A DNA stretch of 64,000 nt from Actinomycetota bacterium (lineage in GTDB: Bacteria > Actinomycetota > Actinomycetes > Streptosporangiales > Streptosporangiaceae): the NCBI GenBank assembly GCA_027313705.1, contig DAHVDE010000057.1, forward strand, positions 32,667 through 96,666, read 5' to 3'. Positions within the stretch are counted from its first letter, which is position 1. The number at the start of each line of letters is the position of its first letter. The notes under the pieces were generated by a model that saw nothing but the letters and a program-made list of their open reading frames with translations, was not told the DNA's origin and did not search any database. Both the position numbers and the translations under genes were made by a program. Positions 8,573-18,278 of this stretch are shown here, in pieces.

Positions 8573-9271
8573 ATGGAGCATTTTCTGACCAGCTACGGCT
8601 ACCTTGCGCTGATCATCTTTGGGTTCATTGAGGCTTGCTGCATCCCGATCTCCTCTGAGGTTACATTTGCCGCAGCGGGTGCGCTGGCAGCCACGCATCA
8701 CCAGTTCAGCCTGGCGCTGGTCATCATCATCGGGGCGGTGGCCGAGATCGGCGGCTCGATGACTGCCTACTGGGCCGGCCGTCGCGGCGGCCACCAGTTG
8801 CTTGACCGGTATGGGAAGTATGTCCTGGTAAGCCACTCCGACCTGGACAGGGCTGAGCGTTTCTTTGCCAACCGGGGGTCCTGGACCGTGCTCGTCAGCC
8901 GCGCCCTGCCGCTGGTCAGGACCTTCGCCGGGTTCGGCGCCGGCGTCGTCGAGGTGCCTTTCGCGCCGTTCGCCATCTTCAACCTGATCGGCACGACGCT
9001 CTGGGCCATCGCGCTCAGCCTGATCGGCTATTCGGTTGGCGGCACGATGACGAAGCTTTTCCACTCGTTCTCGCTGGTCGGTATCGCCATTGTCGCGCTG
9101 TTCCTCATTGCCCTGGTCGCGCACCGCGTGCACGGCATGAGGAAAGAAGCACGCAGTCAGGGGACCGGGACAGTCAGCGCGGAAGACAGGCAGGCTCCGG
9201 CAGAGGCCAAGATCCCTTCGCACAACCGGTCGACGGGCGCGCACCGCTCCGGCCGGGGCCCTGGGGCGTAG
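8573..9271 (+). CDS. DedA-family membrane protein
   Basis: Inner-membrane protein of the DedA/SNARE-associated family; relatives act in membrane-lipid homeostasis, including undecaprenyl-phosphate recycling in some members. Seen directly: a first segment with GFIEACCIPISSEVTFAAAG, the conserved glycine/arginine segment GSWTVLVSRALPLVRTFAGFGAG (re-entrant core), and three further hydrophobic segments ending near residue 190. A charged, low-complexity tail of about 45 residues follows. ATG at 8573 is preferred over TTG at 8567; no strong ribosome-binding site is seen. The exact substrate is unknown. Confidence 0.88.
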   Translation: MEHFLTSYGYLALIIFGFIEACCIPISSEVTFAAAGALAATHHQFSLALVIIIGAVAEIGGSMTAYWAGRRGGHQLLDRYGKYVLVSHSDLDRAERFFANRGSWTVLVSRALPLVRTFAGFGAGVVEVPFAPFAIFNLIGTTLWAIALSLIGYSVGGTMTKLFHSFSLVGIAIVALFLIALVAHRVHGMRKEARSQGTGTVSAEDRQAPAEAKIPSHNRSTGAHRSGRGPGA

Positions 9272-9284
9272 GCGTCGCGTCAAG

Positions 9285-10541
9285 CTAGTCGGTCAGCGCC
9301 TGGTAGACAAGCTGCCGTAGCTGCGACCTGATCGGATGCGCGCTCGACGGCAGCAGTTGCGTGAAGAACGAGACGCTCAGCCCGGCGTTCGGGTCGACGA
9401 AGAAGGCGGTGCTCGCGGCCCCGCCCCAGGACGCCTCGCCGACCCCGGTCAGCGTCTTGCCTGCCGCAGGGTCGAGCACGACCGCAAACCCGAGCCCGAA
9501 GCCGACGCCGCGGAACGGCGCCTCGGCGAACAACGCCCGCCCGAAGCTCTCCAGGTCAGCCCCGCCAGGCAGTTGGTTGGAAAGCAGGTAGGAAACGGTG
9601 CGCGGGCCGAGCACCCGCGCACCGTCGAGCGAACCGCCGCCGAGCAGCATGGAAGTGAACCGCAGGTAGTCCGCAGCCGTGGAAAGCAGCCCGCCGCCAC
9701 CGCTGCGGAACGTCGGCGGGTGGTCGGCCACGTAGCCCATGGCGTCAAGCCTGGCCGCCTTCTTGTCAGGCCCGGCCCCGTAGAGCGCGGCAAGCCGCTC
9801 ACGCTTCGCCGCGCCGACATAGAACGCGCTTTCTGTCATCTTGAGCGGCGCGAAGATCCGCCGCGCCAGAAACTCGTCAAGCCTCAGGCCAGACGCGACC
9901 TCGATCACCCGCCCGAGCACGTCGGTCGAGACCGAATAGTTCCACTCCGAGCCTGGCTGGAACAGCAAAGGCATCGCGGCCCAGCGATCACAGCAGGCAG
10001 CGAGGTCGGTCTTGCGCGGCGTACCCCACTCGAACCCTCCGGCGCGGTACATGGCGTCGACCGGGTGTGACCGGTGGAACCCGTAGGTGAGTCCAGAGGT
10101 GTGGGTGAGCAGGTGCCAGATCCGCACCGGCTCGACGGCAGGCACGGTCACGTACTTGATGTCCGATCCGCCTGCGAAGACCCTGACGTCAGCGAACGAG
10201 GGAATGAACTTGCTGACCGGATCGCTCAGCTCGAACGCGCCTTCCTCGTACAGGCACATGGCGGCCACGGAGGTCACCGGCTTGCTCATTGAGAAAAGGC
10301 GCCAGATGGTGTCGGTGGTGACCGGCAGGCCAGCCTCGACGTCACGGCGACCGTAACGGCAGACATAGGCGAGCTTGCCGCCGCGGCTCACGGTGATCAG
10401 GAAACCAGGGAGCCGCCCGTCGTCGACGTAACCGGCGAAGTGGCGCTCAAGACGCGCCAGCCTCGCCTGGTCGAGCCCGACCTCGGCCGGGTCGACCACT
10501 GGACTGAGCGCCCCTGGCGCCTCCGGTGCGTGACCGTCCAT
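9285..10541 (-). CDS. Serine hydrolase of the beta-lactamase/EstB type
   Basis: Cytoplasmic-looking serine hydrolase of the class C beta-lactamase/penicillin-binding-protein-like family (esterase or peptidase activity expected). Motifs: SxxK as FSMSKPVTS, YxN-equivalent Tyr in GSEWNYSVSTDVLGR, and the C-terminal GGAAST segment in place of KTG. No signal peptide is visible, which argues for an esterase rather than a secreted beta-lactamase. I start at ATG 10541 (MDGHAPEAPG) because GGAGGGCGGAG lies just upstream; the frame is open to 10598. It is divergent from the GH63 gene with about 95 bases between starts. Confidence 0.88.
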   Translation of the reverse strand: MDGHAPEAPGALSPVVDPAEVGLDQARLARLERHFAGYVDDGRLPGFLITVSRGGKLAYVCRYGRRDVEAGLPVTTDTIWRLFSMSKPVTSVAAMCLYEEGAFELSDPVSKFIPSFADVRVFAGGSDIKYVTVPAVEPVRIWHLLTHTSGLTYGFHRSHPVDAMYRAGGFEWGTPRKTDLAACCDRWAAMPLLFQPGSEWNYSVSTDVLGRVIEVASGLRLDEFLARRIFAPLKMTESAFYVGAAKRERLAALYGAGPDKKAARLDAMGYVADHPPTFRSGGGGLLSTAADYLRFTSMLLGGGSLDGARVLGPRTVSYLLSNQLPGGADLESFGRALFAEAPFRGVGFGLGFAVVLDPAAGKTLTGVGEASWGGAASTAFFVDPNAGLSVSFFTQLLPSSAHPIRSQLRQLVYQALTD

Positions 10542-10636
10542 CAACTCCGCCCTCCTGCCGCAAATCCGGTCCGTGCCTCCTATAGCATGCGGCACCATCG
10601 ATGAGATCAGCCGGTGAAAAGGGCAAAGGGGTCTAA

Positions 10637-13306
10637 GTGGGTGCGGAACGCGATCGGGTGCAGGGCTTCGGCAGGCTTGAATACGGCCTGAGGAAGGCAG
10701 GCGACTGGTACCGCTGGGGACCCTATGTCAGCGAGCGGCAGTGGGGCACGGTCCGCGAGGATTACAGCGCGGACGGCGATGCCTGGAACTACGTGTCGCA
10801 CGACCACGCCAGGTCCTACGCCTACCGCTGGGGCGAGGACGGCCTGGCCGGCTTCTGCGACATCGAGCAGCGCCTGTGCCTTGGCCTCGCCTTGTGGAAC
10901 GGCAAGGACCCGATACTCAAAGAGCGCCTGTTCGGCCTGACCAGCACCCAGGGCAACCATGGCGAGGACGTCAAGGAGTACTGGTGGTACCTGGACGCCA
11001 CCCCGAGCCACGCCTGGAACCGCTGGCGGTACCACTATCCCCAAGGCGAGTACCCCTACGCGGAACTGGTCAGCGAGAACGGCTCGCGCGACCGCACCGA
11101 GCCCGAGTACGAACTGCTCGACACCGGCGCCTTCGATGACGGCAGGTACTGGATCGTGGAAGTCAGCTACGCCAAGGCCGATCCAGACGACATCGCGATC
11201 CAGGTCGAGGTCACCAACGCCGGCCCGGACGATGCCAGCCTCGACCTGCTGCCGACCGCCTGGTTCCGCAACACCTGGTCATGGGACCACGGCTCGCGCG
11301 AGCCGACCATGAAGGCGAAGGGCCAGGCTGCGGTCAGCGTCGAGCACCCGTTCCTCGGCGAGCTCGAGCTGCTGGCCGGCCCCGGTCCTGACGGAAGGCC
11401 GCCAGAGCTTCTCTTCTGCCGCAACGAGACCAACACCTCGCTCTTGTACGGGAGCGAGGCGATCACGCCGTACCCGAAAGACGGAATCGGGGACCATGTC
11501 ATCGCGGGGGCCGCCACGGTCAGTCCTGACCGCACGGGGACCAAGTGCGCGGCCTGGTACCGGCTTACCGTCCTGCCAGGACAGACGGCGCGGGTACGGC
11601 TGCGACTGAGGAAACCGGCTGGCAGCGAGCCCTTCGGCCCCGGCTTCGATCAGGTAGTGGCGGCCCGCAAGGCCGAGGCCGACGAGTTCTACGGCGAACT
11701 GACCCCGCCCCAGGCCACCGCTGACGAGGCCATGATCATGCGGCAGGCCTTCGCCGGCCTGCTCTGGTCCAAGCAGCTCTTCTACTACGACGTCGCCCGC
11801 TGGCTTGACGGCGACCCTGCGCAGCCGCCACCGCCGGAGCAGCGCAAGGCCGGCCGCAACAGCCGCTGGCGCAGCTTCGACGCGTTCGACATCATGTCGA
11901 TGCCTGACAAATGGGAGTATCCCTGGTTCGCTGCCTGGGATCTGGCCTTCCACTGCGTGGCGCTGGCGCACGTGGATCCGGCGTTCGCCAAGTACCAGCT
12001 GATACTGCTGTGCCGGGAGTGGTTCCAGCATCCAGACGGAGCGCTGCCGGCTTATGAATGGGATTTCGGCGACGTGAACCCGCCAGTGCAGGCCTGGGCC
12101 GCGCTTGAGGTGTTCGCGGTCGACGGCGGCACCGACATCGACTTCCTCAGCCGGGTATTCGACAAGCTGCTGATCAACTTCACCTGGTGGATCAACCGTG
12201 AGGACGCCGAGGGCAACAACCTGTTCGAAGGCGGCTTCCTCGGCCTCGACAACATCGGCCCCATCGACCGCTCGCACCTGCCTGTCGGCGGCCTGCTCGA
12301 GCAGTCAGACGCGACCGGCTGGATGGGCTTTTACGCGATGGCCATGGCCACGATGGCGCTGACGTTGCACTGGTCAGGTCAGCGGCCAGGCACCGATCTG
12401 GTGATGAAGTTCCTCGAGCATTTCGCCGCGATCAAGGACGCGCTGGACGGGCTCGGCCTGTGGGACGAGGCCGACGGCCTCTATTACGACCGGCTGATCA
12501 CTCCTTCAGGGCAGCAGGTGCCACTTAAGGTGCACTCGGTGGCCGCCATGATCCCCGCGCTCGCCCTCGGCGTCGTCGACGAGGGGTCGATCGCCAGTTC
12601 GATGGCGGTCGGCAAGCGCTTCGCGAGCTTTCTGGCCGGGCGCGATACGGGCCACAAGCGCATGCTGCTCAGCCTCGCCGGACCCGACAAGCTGAGGCGG
12701 TTGCTGCGCAGGTTGCTCGACGAGTCGGAATTCCTGTCACCCCACGGCATCAGGGCGCTCTCGGCCTGGCACCAAGAACACCCGTACTCGATCGACATAG
12801 CGGGTTATCATGCCTCCATCGACTATGAGCCTGCCGAATCGACGACACCGCTTTTCGGCGGCAACTCGAATTGGCGCGGACCGGTCTGGTTCCCGGTGAA
12901 CTATCTGATCATCAGCGCGCTTGAGCGTTATCATCGGTTTTACGGTGCCGACTTCGTCGTCGAGTACCCGACAGGCTCTGGCACCATGATCACGCTCGGC
13001 CAGATCGCGGCCGATCTGTCTGATCGGCTTATCAGCATCTTCGCGCTCGACGAGCATGGCGCCCGGCCCTGTTTCCGCGGCACGGAGACGCTGCGCTCGG
13101 ACCCGGCCTGGCGCGATAACCTGCTTTTCAGCGAGTATTTCCACGGTGACAACGGTGCCGGGCTCGGCGCTAGCCACCAGACCGGATGGACCGGCCTGGT
13201 CGCCGACCTGATCAGGCGTAAGTATGGTCTCGTTCGCGGCATCGGCGAGGTAGTGCACGACATTTCGGCCGCCGCAAACGATAGCAAGCGCGGCCAGAGC
13301 CGATAG
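10637..13306 (+). CDS. GH63-type glycoside hydrolase (mannosylglycerate-hydrolase-like)
   Basis: An 889-residue protein of the glycosyl hydrolase family 63 type, with an N-terminal beta-sandwich region (about 1-340) and a C-terminal (alpha/alpha)6 barrel. Recognisable blocks are [19 protein letters not shown] (about 420), [32 protein letters not shown] and [19 protein letters not shown] near the C-terminus. Relatives include mannosylglycerate or glucosylglycerate hydrolases and processing alpha-glucosidase I. There is no secretion signal, so the substrate is probably an intracellular compatible solute or glycan; which one cannot be read. GTG start at 10637 has AAGGGG ten bases upstream. Confidence 0.85.
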   Translation: MGAERDRVQGFGRLEYGLRKAGDWYRWGPYVSERQWGTVREDYSADGDAWNYVSHDHARSYAYRWGEDGLAGFCDIEQRLCLGLALWNGKDPILKERLFGLTSTQGNHGEDVKEYWWYLDATPSHAWNRWRYHYPQGEYPYAELVSENGSRDRTEPEYELLDTGAFDDGRYWIVEVSYAKADPDDIAIQVEVTNAGPDDASLDLLPTAWFRNTWSWDHGSREPTMKAKGQAAVSVEHPFLGELELLAGPGPDGRPPELLFCRNETNTSLLYGSEAITPYPKDGIGDHVIAGAATVSPDRTGTKCAAWYRLTVLPGQTARVRLRLRKPAGSEPFGPGFDQVVAARKAEADEFYGELTPPQATADEAMIMRQAFAGLLWSKQLFYYDVARWLDGDPAQPPPPEQRKAGRNSRWRSFDAFDIMSMPDKWEYPWFAAWDLAFHCVALAHVDPAFAKYQLILLCREWFQHPDGALPAYEWDFGDVNPPVQAWAALEVFAVDGGTDIDFLSRVFDKLLINFTWWINREDAEGNNLFEGGFLGLDNIGPIDRSHLPVGGLLEQSDATGWMGFYAMAMATMALTLHWSGQRPGTDLVMKFLEHFAAIKDALDGLGLWDEADGLYYDRLITPSGQQVPLKVHSVAAMIPALALGVVDEGSIASSMAVGKRFASFLAGRDTGHKRMLLSLAGPDKLRRLLRRLLDESEFLSPHGIRALSAWHQEHPYSIDIAGYHASIDYEPAESTTPLFGGNSNWRGPVWFPVNYLIISALERYHRFYGADFVVEYPTGSGTMITLGQIAADLSDRLISIFALDEHGARPCFRGTETLRSDPAWRDNLLFSEYFHGDNGAGLGASHQTGWTGLVADLIRRKYGLVRGIGEVVHDISAAANDSKRGQSR

Positions 13307-13420
13307 GGTTTCGCAGATCATGAGGACATTGCCCGGAACCGCCGTGCCGGCAGTTCCCTGCCCGTATCGTTAGGGCTTGCGTACCAGATGTGCTACTCAT
13401 TACCTACCGAGCAGGTATAA

Positions 13421-15592
13421 GTGAACAACCCTGTCATGACACCGGAATCCGCTGATGCACCTCGCGGTCCAGTGGTCTGGCCGGTCCGGTCAGGACTGGT
13501 GCCGCCGCTGGCCGATGGGTTCATCAGCAGGCCAGAGTCGGAGCCGGGCCTTCGCCAGGCTCTCGCACCTGGCCGGACGGTAGCTCTGGCACCGGCGCGT
13601 ACCAGCGGTCAAGGCTCACCCGACTGGCTCGGGGCCTGCGGCAAAACCCAGCTCGCCTGTTACGTAGCCGAGTCACTGTGGAAGGCGGGCGAGCTTGACT
13701 TGCTCGTCTGGATCACCGCGTCCAACCGGGCCGCGATCTTGACCGGATATGCCGCGGCGGCCACCACCGCGATGGGCATCGACGCGGCGGGGGACGCGGA
13801 CTCGGTGGCGGCCCGTTTCATCGGCTGGCTGGCCGAGACGGACAAGTCGTGGCTGATCGTCTTCGACGGCCTGGCGAGTCCCTGGGATCTGGAAGGACTC
13901 TGGCCCGCTGGCGTGACCGGCCGGACGCTGGTGACTACCGGCGACCCGGCCAACCTCGACCAGGACCGGGTCACCGTGCTCGGGGTGACCGGCTTCAGCC
14001 GCCGCGAGGCGCTCAGCTACCTGATGGACCGCCTGACCGAGGACCGCGGCCAGCGCAGCGGTGCCATCGATCTCGTCGACCATCTGGGCGGAGAGCCGCT
14101 CGCCCTGGTCCAAGCCAGTTCGGTGATCGGCACCTCGGTCCTGTCCTGCCGTGAATACCAGGACGTGTTCTTGCGCAAACTGGATCAGCTAGCCAGGGGC
14201 GGGCAGTCTTCTACCGCCGCGATCAGCTGGATACTTTCCGTCGAGCACACCGACAGGCTGTCCCGTGTCGGCCCGGTACAGCCCTTGCTGATCCTGGCTT
14301 CCTGGCTGGACTTCAACCGGATACCTGGCACGGTCTTCACCTCGCCCGCCGCGCGTGGCTACCTGACCGGCGGCGAGGCCAGCCCGGAGCAGGCCTGGGC
14401 AGCTGTGGTCACCCTCGAGCGGGCTGGTCTGCTCACCATCGATCCGGCACCGAACCCGCCAGTCGTGACGATGAACTCCGCCATCGCCGCCGCCGTGCGA
14501 TCGGCGACGCCCGCGGAACTGATCGATACCGCCGTGACGGTCGCGGCAAACGCGCTGCTCGAAGCCTGGCCCGCCGACGAGCAGGGCACCTGGCTGGCCG
14601 ACAGCTTCAGGTCATCCGCGATCTCGCTGACCGGCCAGGCGGGCGAGCGGCTGTGGAACAGCTCGGCCTACCGGCTGGCCTTCAAGCTCGGGCAGAGCAT
14701 GCAGGACGCGAACCTCCGCGCCCTGGCGGCACCGCACTGGAACGAAGTCGCCGCAGCCAGCGATCGTTTCCTCGGCACTGCTCATCCTGACTCGCTGGCA
14801 GCCAGCGACCACCTCGCGACCGCCTTCCTCGCGGCCGGGCGGGCGGCCGAAGCCCTGCCGTGGTTCCAGCGGGTGCTTACCGACCGGACCAGCCAGCTTG
14901 GGCGTGATCATCCGGCGACGATAGCGTTCGAGGTACGGCTTGGCCGCGCCCTGATCGCCGCCGCCAGGCCGACAGAAGCCGCCAGCGTGCTCGACCGCGC
15001 CTACCACAACAGCGAGCGGGTGCACGGCCCGAGCGACCTAGAGACGCTCGATGCGCTCAGCGTGCTCGCCGACGCCTGCCAGGCCGCGGGCGAGACCGAC
15101 GACAGCATCAGGCTGTACCGGCGCGTGCTCGGCGAACGGGAGCGGGTGCAGGGCCAGTCACACCCGCAGACGCTGGAAAGCGCGCAGAAACTCGGCGATG
15201 TCTACCTGGCCTCGCAGAAGTACAAGGAAGCCCTGGCACAGTACAAGCGAGTCGTCGCAGGCAAGGAACAGGCACTCGGCCCGGTCAGCCCGCCCACTAT
15301 CGAGGCCAGGGACCGGCTCGCCGCGGCATATCACTCATCGGGGCGGATGGCGACGGCGATGCGGCTCTACGAGGAGTCTTGCGACGATTCCGTCCGGATA
15401 CTCGGCGTAGACCACCCAGACACCCTCGGGCGCAAGATGCACCTCGCCCACGCGCTCTACGCCGTCGGCCGGATTGGCGACGCGACCAATATGCTCCGCG
15501 ACACAGTCGAGCGGTGCGAGCGGATCCTGCCTCCAGGCGACCCGCTGACCACGGCGGCCAGGGAAAGCCTGACCAACATCGTCGGCGCTTAA
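13421..15592 (+). CDS. STAND-type ATPase with TPR repeats
   Basis: A 723-residue signal-transduction-like ATPase. An N-terminal FISRPESEPGL segment precedes a P-loop GACGKTQ (residues 71-77), a Walker B-like WLIVFDGLA near 146, and a winged-helix/spacer region; from about 470 to the end there are at least five TPR units of the kinesin-light-chain type (DHPATIAFEVRLGRALIAA, SHPQTLESAQKLGDVYLAS, DHPDTLGRKMHLAHALYAV). Such proteins are plentiful in streptomycetes; most have no known role, some act in regulation or defence. The P-loop is shorter than the classic GxxxxGKT, so nucleotide binding should not be assumed. No effector domain is visible. Confidence 0.8.
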   Translation: MNNPVMTPESADAPRGPVVWPVRSGLVPPLADGFISRPESEPGLRQALAPGRTVALAPARTSGQGSPDWLGACGKTQLACYVAESLWKAGELDLLVWITASNRAAILTGYAAAATTAMGIDAAGDADSVAARFIGWLAETDKSWLIVFDGLASPWDLEGLWPAGVTGRTLVTTGDPANLDQDRVTVLGVTGFSRREALSYLMDRLTEDRGQRSGAIDLVDHLGGEPLALVQASSVIGTSVLSCREYQDVFLRKLDQLARGGQSSTAAISWILSVEHTDRLSRVGPVQPLLILASWLDFNRIPGTVFTSPAARGYLTGGEASPEQAWAAVVTLERAGLLTIDPAPNPPVVTMNSAIAAAVRSATPAELIDTAVTVAANALLEAWPADEQGTWLADSFRSSAISLTGQAGERLWNSSAYRLAFKLGQSMQDANLRALAAPHWNEVAAASDRFLGTAHPDSLAASDHLATAFLAAGRAAEALPWFQRVLTDRTSQLGRDHPATIAFEVRLGRALIAAARPTEAASVLDRAYHNSERVHGPSDLETLDALSVLADACQAAGETDDSIRLYRRVLGERERVQGQSHPQTLESAQKLGDVYLASQKYKEALAQYKRVVAGKEQALGPVSPPTIEARDRLAAAYHSSGRMATAMRLYEESCDDSVRILGVDHPDTLGRKMHLAHALYAVGRIGDATNMLRDTVERCERILPPGDPLTTAARESLTNIVGA

Positions 15593-15697
15593 TCCCGCGA
15601 AGCGTCTGTTGTGAAAACAGATGCTATATGAGCCTTGATGGGATTTGGGCTAAACTTCTTCGAGTACCAATTCTGGCTGCCGATGAAGGGCGAGCTC

Positions 15698-16657
15698 ATG
15701 GTGTCGGCTGACGACGACCCGGCCAGGGAACTGATCGCCGCTGCTGGCCAGCGCCTGATCGACCTTGACCCGCTGCTGGCGGACCAGCCGTTGCCGGCCG
15801 GCTGCGGCGCGGTGTTCGCCGCCACCGACGGCACCGGACGCCTGACCGGCCTGGCCACCTGCGAGCACTCAGCGGACGAGCCTGGTTCGCTCAACCGCAC
15901 CTGGGGTGCCGCGCGCCGCTTCAACCTGCGGCCCAAGGTCGCAGGCCCCGACGTCGCCCGGCCGCTTGACCAGCTCATGAGCCAGTGGCAGGCGCACCTG
16001 GCCGGCGTCGCGGACATCGGAGAAGATGACACTTCCGCCGTCGTGACCTGGCCTAGCCGTGATGTCCTCGGCATCAGGGTGCTTCAGCGCCATGGCCTGG
16101 CCCCGCTCGCGGTCGTCGCCGCCAGGACCAGCCGCCAGGTAAGCCTGGCCGGGCAGCATGACGGCGAGGTGAAGGTCCGCAGGGGCGGTCAGGCAGATCT
16201 CGGCATCGCCACCGACTTCGGGGTCGAACTGGTCAGGTACGACGCCTTCTTCGGCGAGGTGGTAGAGCGGCCAGAGACCAGGCAGGGCCTGCGCAACTCG
16301 ACCGAGGCCATACTTTCCGGCCCCGATCCCTGGGTCTGGCTGGCTGAAGTAGACGGCGTCCCCGTGGGCATGCTGCTCGCCGAGCGCCCGGAAGACACCG
16401 CGTGGCTCGCCGCCTACACCGGCGTCACCCCCGCCTCGTATCTGCAGCAGGGTTTTGTAATGCCCGACAGGCGAGCAGCGGGCATCGGCGATCTGCTGGT
16501 AAGGGAATACCACGCCGAGATCCATGCCGCCGGGGTTCCAGTCACCGTGCTGCACTACTCGCAGGCCAATCCGCTGTCCGCGCCCTTCTGGAGCCAGCAG
16601 GGCTACCGGCCGCTCTGGACCTCCTGGGAGGCCAGGCCCGCCAGGCGGCTCTGCTGA
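15698..16657 (+). CDS. GNAT-family acetyltransferase
   Basis: Predicted acyl-CoA-dependent N-acyltransferase. The C-terminal half (about 165-320) has the GNAT order: substrate region, VWLAEVDGVPVGMLLAE beta strands, then the CoA-binding loop PDRRAAGIGDLLVREYHAEI, which matches the R/QxxGxG/A pattern, and a final ANPLSAPFWSQQGYRPLW strand. The N-terminal half resembles a degenerate second GNAT fold. ATG at 15698 is preferred because GAAGGG lies about eight bases upstream; the frame is open from 15635. Substrate is unknown. It stands alone between the TPR protein and the permease. Confidence 0.75.
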   Translation: MVSADDDPARELIAAAGQRLIDLDPLLADQPLPAGCGAVFAATDGTGRLTGLATCEHSADEPGSLNRTWGAARRFNLRPKVAGPDVARPLDQLMSQWQAHLAGVADIGEDDTSAVVTWPSRDVLGIRVLQRHGLAPLAVVAARTSRQVSLAGQHDGEVKVRRGGQADLGIATDFGVELVRYDAFFGEVVERPETRQGLRNSTEAILSGPDPWVWLAEVDGVPVGMLLAERPEDTAWLAAYTGVTPASYLQQGFVMPDRRAAGIGDLLVREYHAEIHAAGVPVTVLHYSQANPLSAPFWSQQGYRPLWTSWEARPARRLC

Positions 16658-16753
16658 CTTTCCTGCTGGTCGCGCCTTTCGGCACCTGATGACTCAGGCT
16701 CTTGGCCGAAGCCCGCTCGGCCTAGAGTTCGGTGGCGCCAATTGAGCGCATGT

Positions 16754-16767
16754 TGGCAAGTTTGCCA
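16754..16767. promoter_or_regulatory. Palindrome before the APC permease gene
   Basis: TGGCAAGTTTGCCA is a perfect 6+2+6 palindrome 80 bases before the permease start. GAGCGCATGTT occurs on both sides of it (16744 and 16804). This is a possible operator; the regulator is unknown. Confidence 0.3.
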
Positions 16768-16848
16768 CTCGCACGTCAGCCACAGGGGCGCCACAGTGGT
16801 AGCGGAGCGCATGTTCCCCCGCGCTGACCGTACCCAGGAGCCGTATTC

Positions 16849-18165
16849 GTGCCAGACACACTCAGGCGTACCATCTCCATGCCGCAGGGCGTCGCTCTCT
16901 ATATCGGCGCCGTAATTGGCGCCGGAGTTCTGCTGCTTCCCGGCCTGAGCGCCAGCCAGGCAGGCCCGGCGGCCCTGATCTCCTGGGCCTTCGACTGCCT
17001 GCTCGGTATCCCGCTCGCGCTGACTTTCGCCGCACTGGCCGCCCGTAGTCCCGACGCCGGCGGCGTACTGACGTACGCGACCCAGGCGTTCGGCGGTGCG
17101 GTCGGCACGACAGTCGGGTGGTTCTACTTCTTCGCCGCCGCCACAGCCCAGGCTCTGGTCGCGCTCACTGGCTCCTACTACATTGCCCCTTATCTCGGCC
17201 TGAGCCGGGCGGGCATTTTCGTTGTCGCGGGAATCATCCTCGTGATCGCGACGGTGGCGAACCTTCGCGGTCTCAAGGTCAGCGGCAAGCTCCAGTTGTT
17301 CTTCAGCGCTACCGTCGCGCTGATGCTGCTCGTGGCGATACTTGCCGCCATTCCTTCGATGCGGGCGGCGAACTGGACGCCGATCGCGCCGCACGGGCTC
17401 GGCGCGATCGGAACCGTCGGCGTCACGATCTTCTTCGCGTTCTTCGGCTGGGAGGCCATCTGCCACCTCTCCGAGGAGTTCACCGATCCCGAGCGCTCGG
17501 TGCCGCGGAGCACGGCGCTCAGCGTCGGAGTAATCAGCCTGCTGTATATAGGCATCGCGGTCGCGACGATAAGCACCCGCACCTACGGCAGCGATGCGGT
17601 CAACAGGACCACGATCGCCCGGCTGCTTTCTGGTTCCCTGGGCTCAGCCGCCGGTGCCGTCGCGGCCGTCATCGCGCTGCTCATTTCCCTGGGCACCGCC
17701 AACGCGTTCGTGGCGGCGACATCCAGGCTCGGCTACGCCATGGCCAGGGACGGGGTTTTCCCCCAGCCACTGGCTCGGCTTACTCGCAAGCGAATACCGG
17801 CAGTGGCGGTAGCCGCTGTCGGCGCCTGGGCGATGCTATGCCTGATCGTCAGCTTCGTCGCAGGCTGGACCGCGCAGACATTGCTAGTGGTGCCTGACTC
17901 GCTTGTCGTCATTGTCTACATCTCAGCGACAGTTGCCGCCGTCAAGGTCTTCAGTGGCATTCGGCGATGGATCGCGGTACTGGCCACGGTCATGTGCTGC
18001 GGCCTGGTCCCGTTCGCCGGAGTCGTGCTGATCATCCCGGCGGTCATCGCGGTCGCCGCGCTCCTGTACCGGCACAGGTACAGCAGGACGCCCGATCAGC
18101 CGGCTGACACGACCGCGCCAGAAAGCGTCGGCTCTGGCTCAGGAAAGCAGGCGGAGCTGAACTAA
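16849..18165 (+). CDS. APC-superfamily amino acid permease
   Basis: Inner-membrane amino acid transporter of the APC superfamily, 438 residues with about twelve membrane segments. TM1 carries ALYIGAVIGAGVLLLPG, the broken-helix glycine motif of the family, and TM6 has FFAFFGWEAICHLSEEFTDPER, as in YjeH/basic amino acid permeases. The C-terminal tail is short and polar. GTG start at 16849 with AGGAG twelve bases upstream. It precedes the LuxR regulator and the hydrazine-type operon; it could move a pathway precursor or product, but may equally be unrelated. Confidence 0.85.
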   Translation: MPDTLRRTISMPQGVALYIGAVIGAGVLLLPGLSASQAGPAALISWAFDCLLGIPLALTFAALAARSPDAGGVLTYATQAFGGAVGTTVGWFYFFAAATAQALVALTGSYYIAPYLGLSRAGIFVVAGIILVIATVANLRGLKVSGKLQLFFSATVALMLLVAILAAIPSMRAANWTPIAPHGLGAIGTVGVTIFFAFFGWEAICHLSEEFTDPERSVPRSTALSVGVISLLYIGIAVATISTRTYGSDAVNRTTIARLLSGSLGSAAGAVAAVIALLISLGTANAFVAATSRLGYAMARDGVFPQPLARLTRKRIPAVAVAAVGAWAMLCLIVSFVAGWTAQTLLVVPDSLVVIVYISATVAAVKVFSGIRRWIAVLATVMCCGLVPFAGVVLIIPAVIAVAALLYRHRYSRTPDQPADTTAPESVGSGSGKQAELN

Positions 18166-18166
18166 T

Positions 18167-18231
18167 CGAATTTCGGGCATCTCCGATAGCTGGCCGCTGC
18201 CGGATAAAACTATTATGCATGCCGAAATTCG
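18167..18231. repeat. 10-bp inverted repeat between permease and LuxR genes
   Basis: CGAATTTCGG (18167-18176) and CCGAAATTCG (18222-18231) are perfect inverted copies 45 bases apart. They fill most of the gap between the permease stop (18165) and the regulator start (18279). The arms could be operator half-sites for the adjacent LuxR-type protein or form a terminator. The AT-rich arms stand out from the GC-rich surroundings. Confidence 0.45.
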
Positions 18232-18278
18232 GGATCTCCTTTCTGCTCATCGCATAGATAATTGCACGGAGGGCAGCC

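Noticed and set aside
9336..10070. 244-codon frame on the + strand in the serine hydrolase gene
   Set aside because: Antisense to conserved SMSK and Tyr motifs of the hydrolase; Arg/Ala/Gly-rich without family features.
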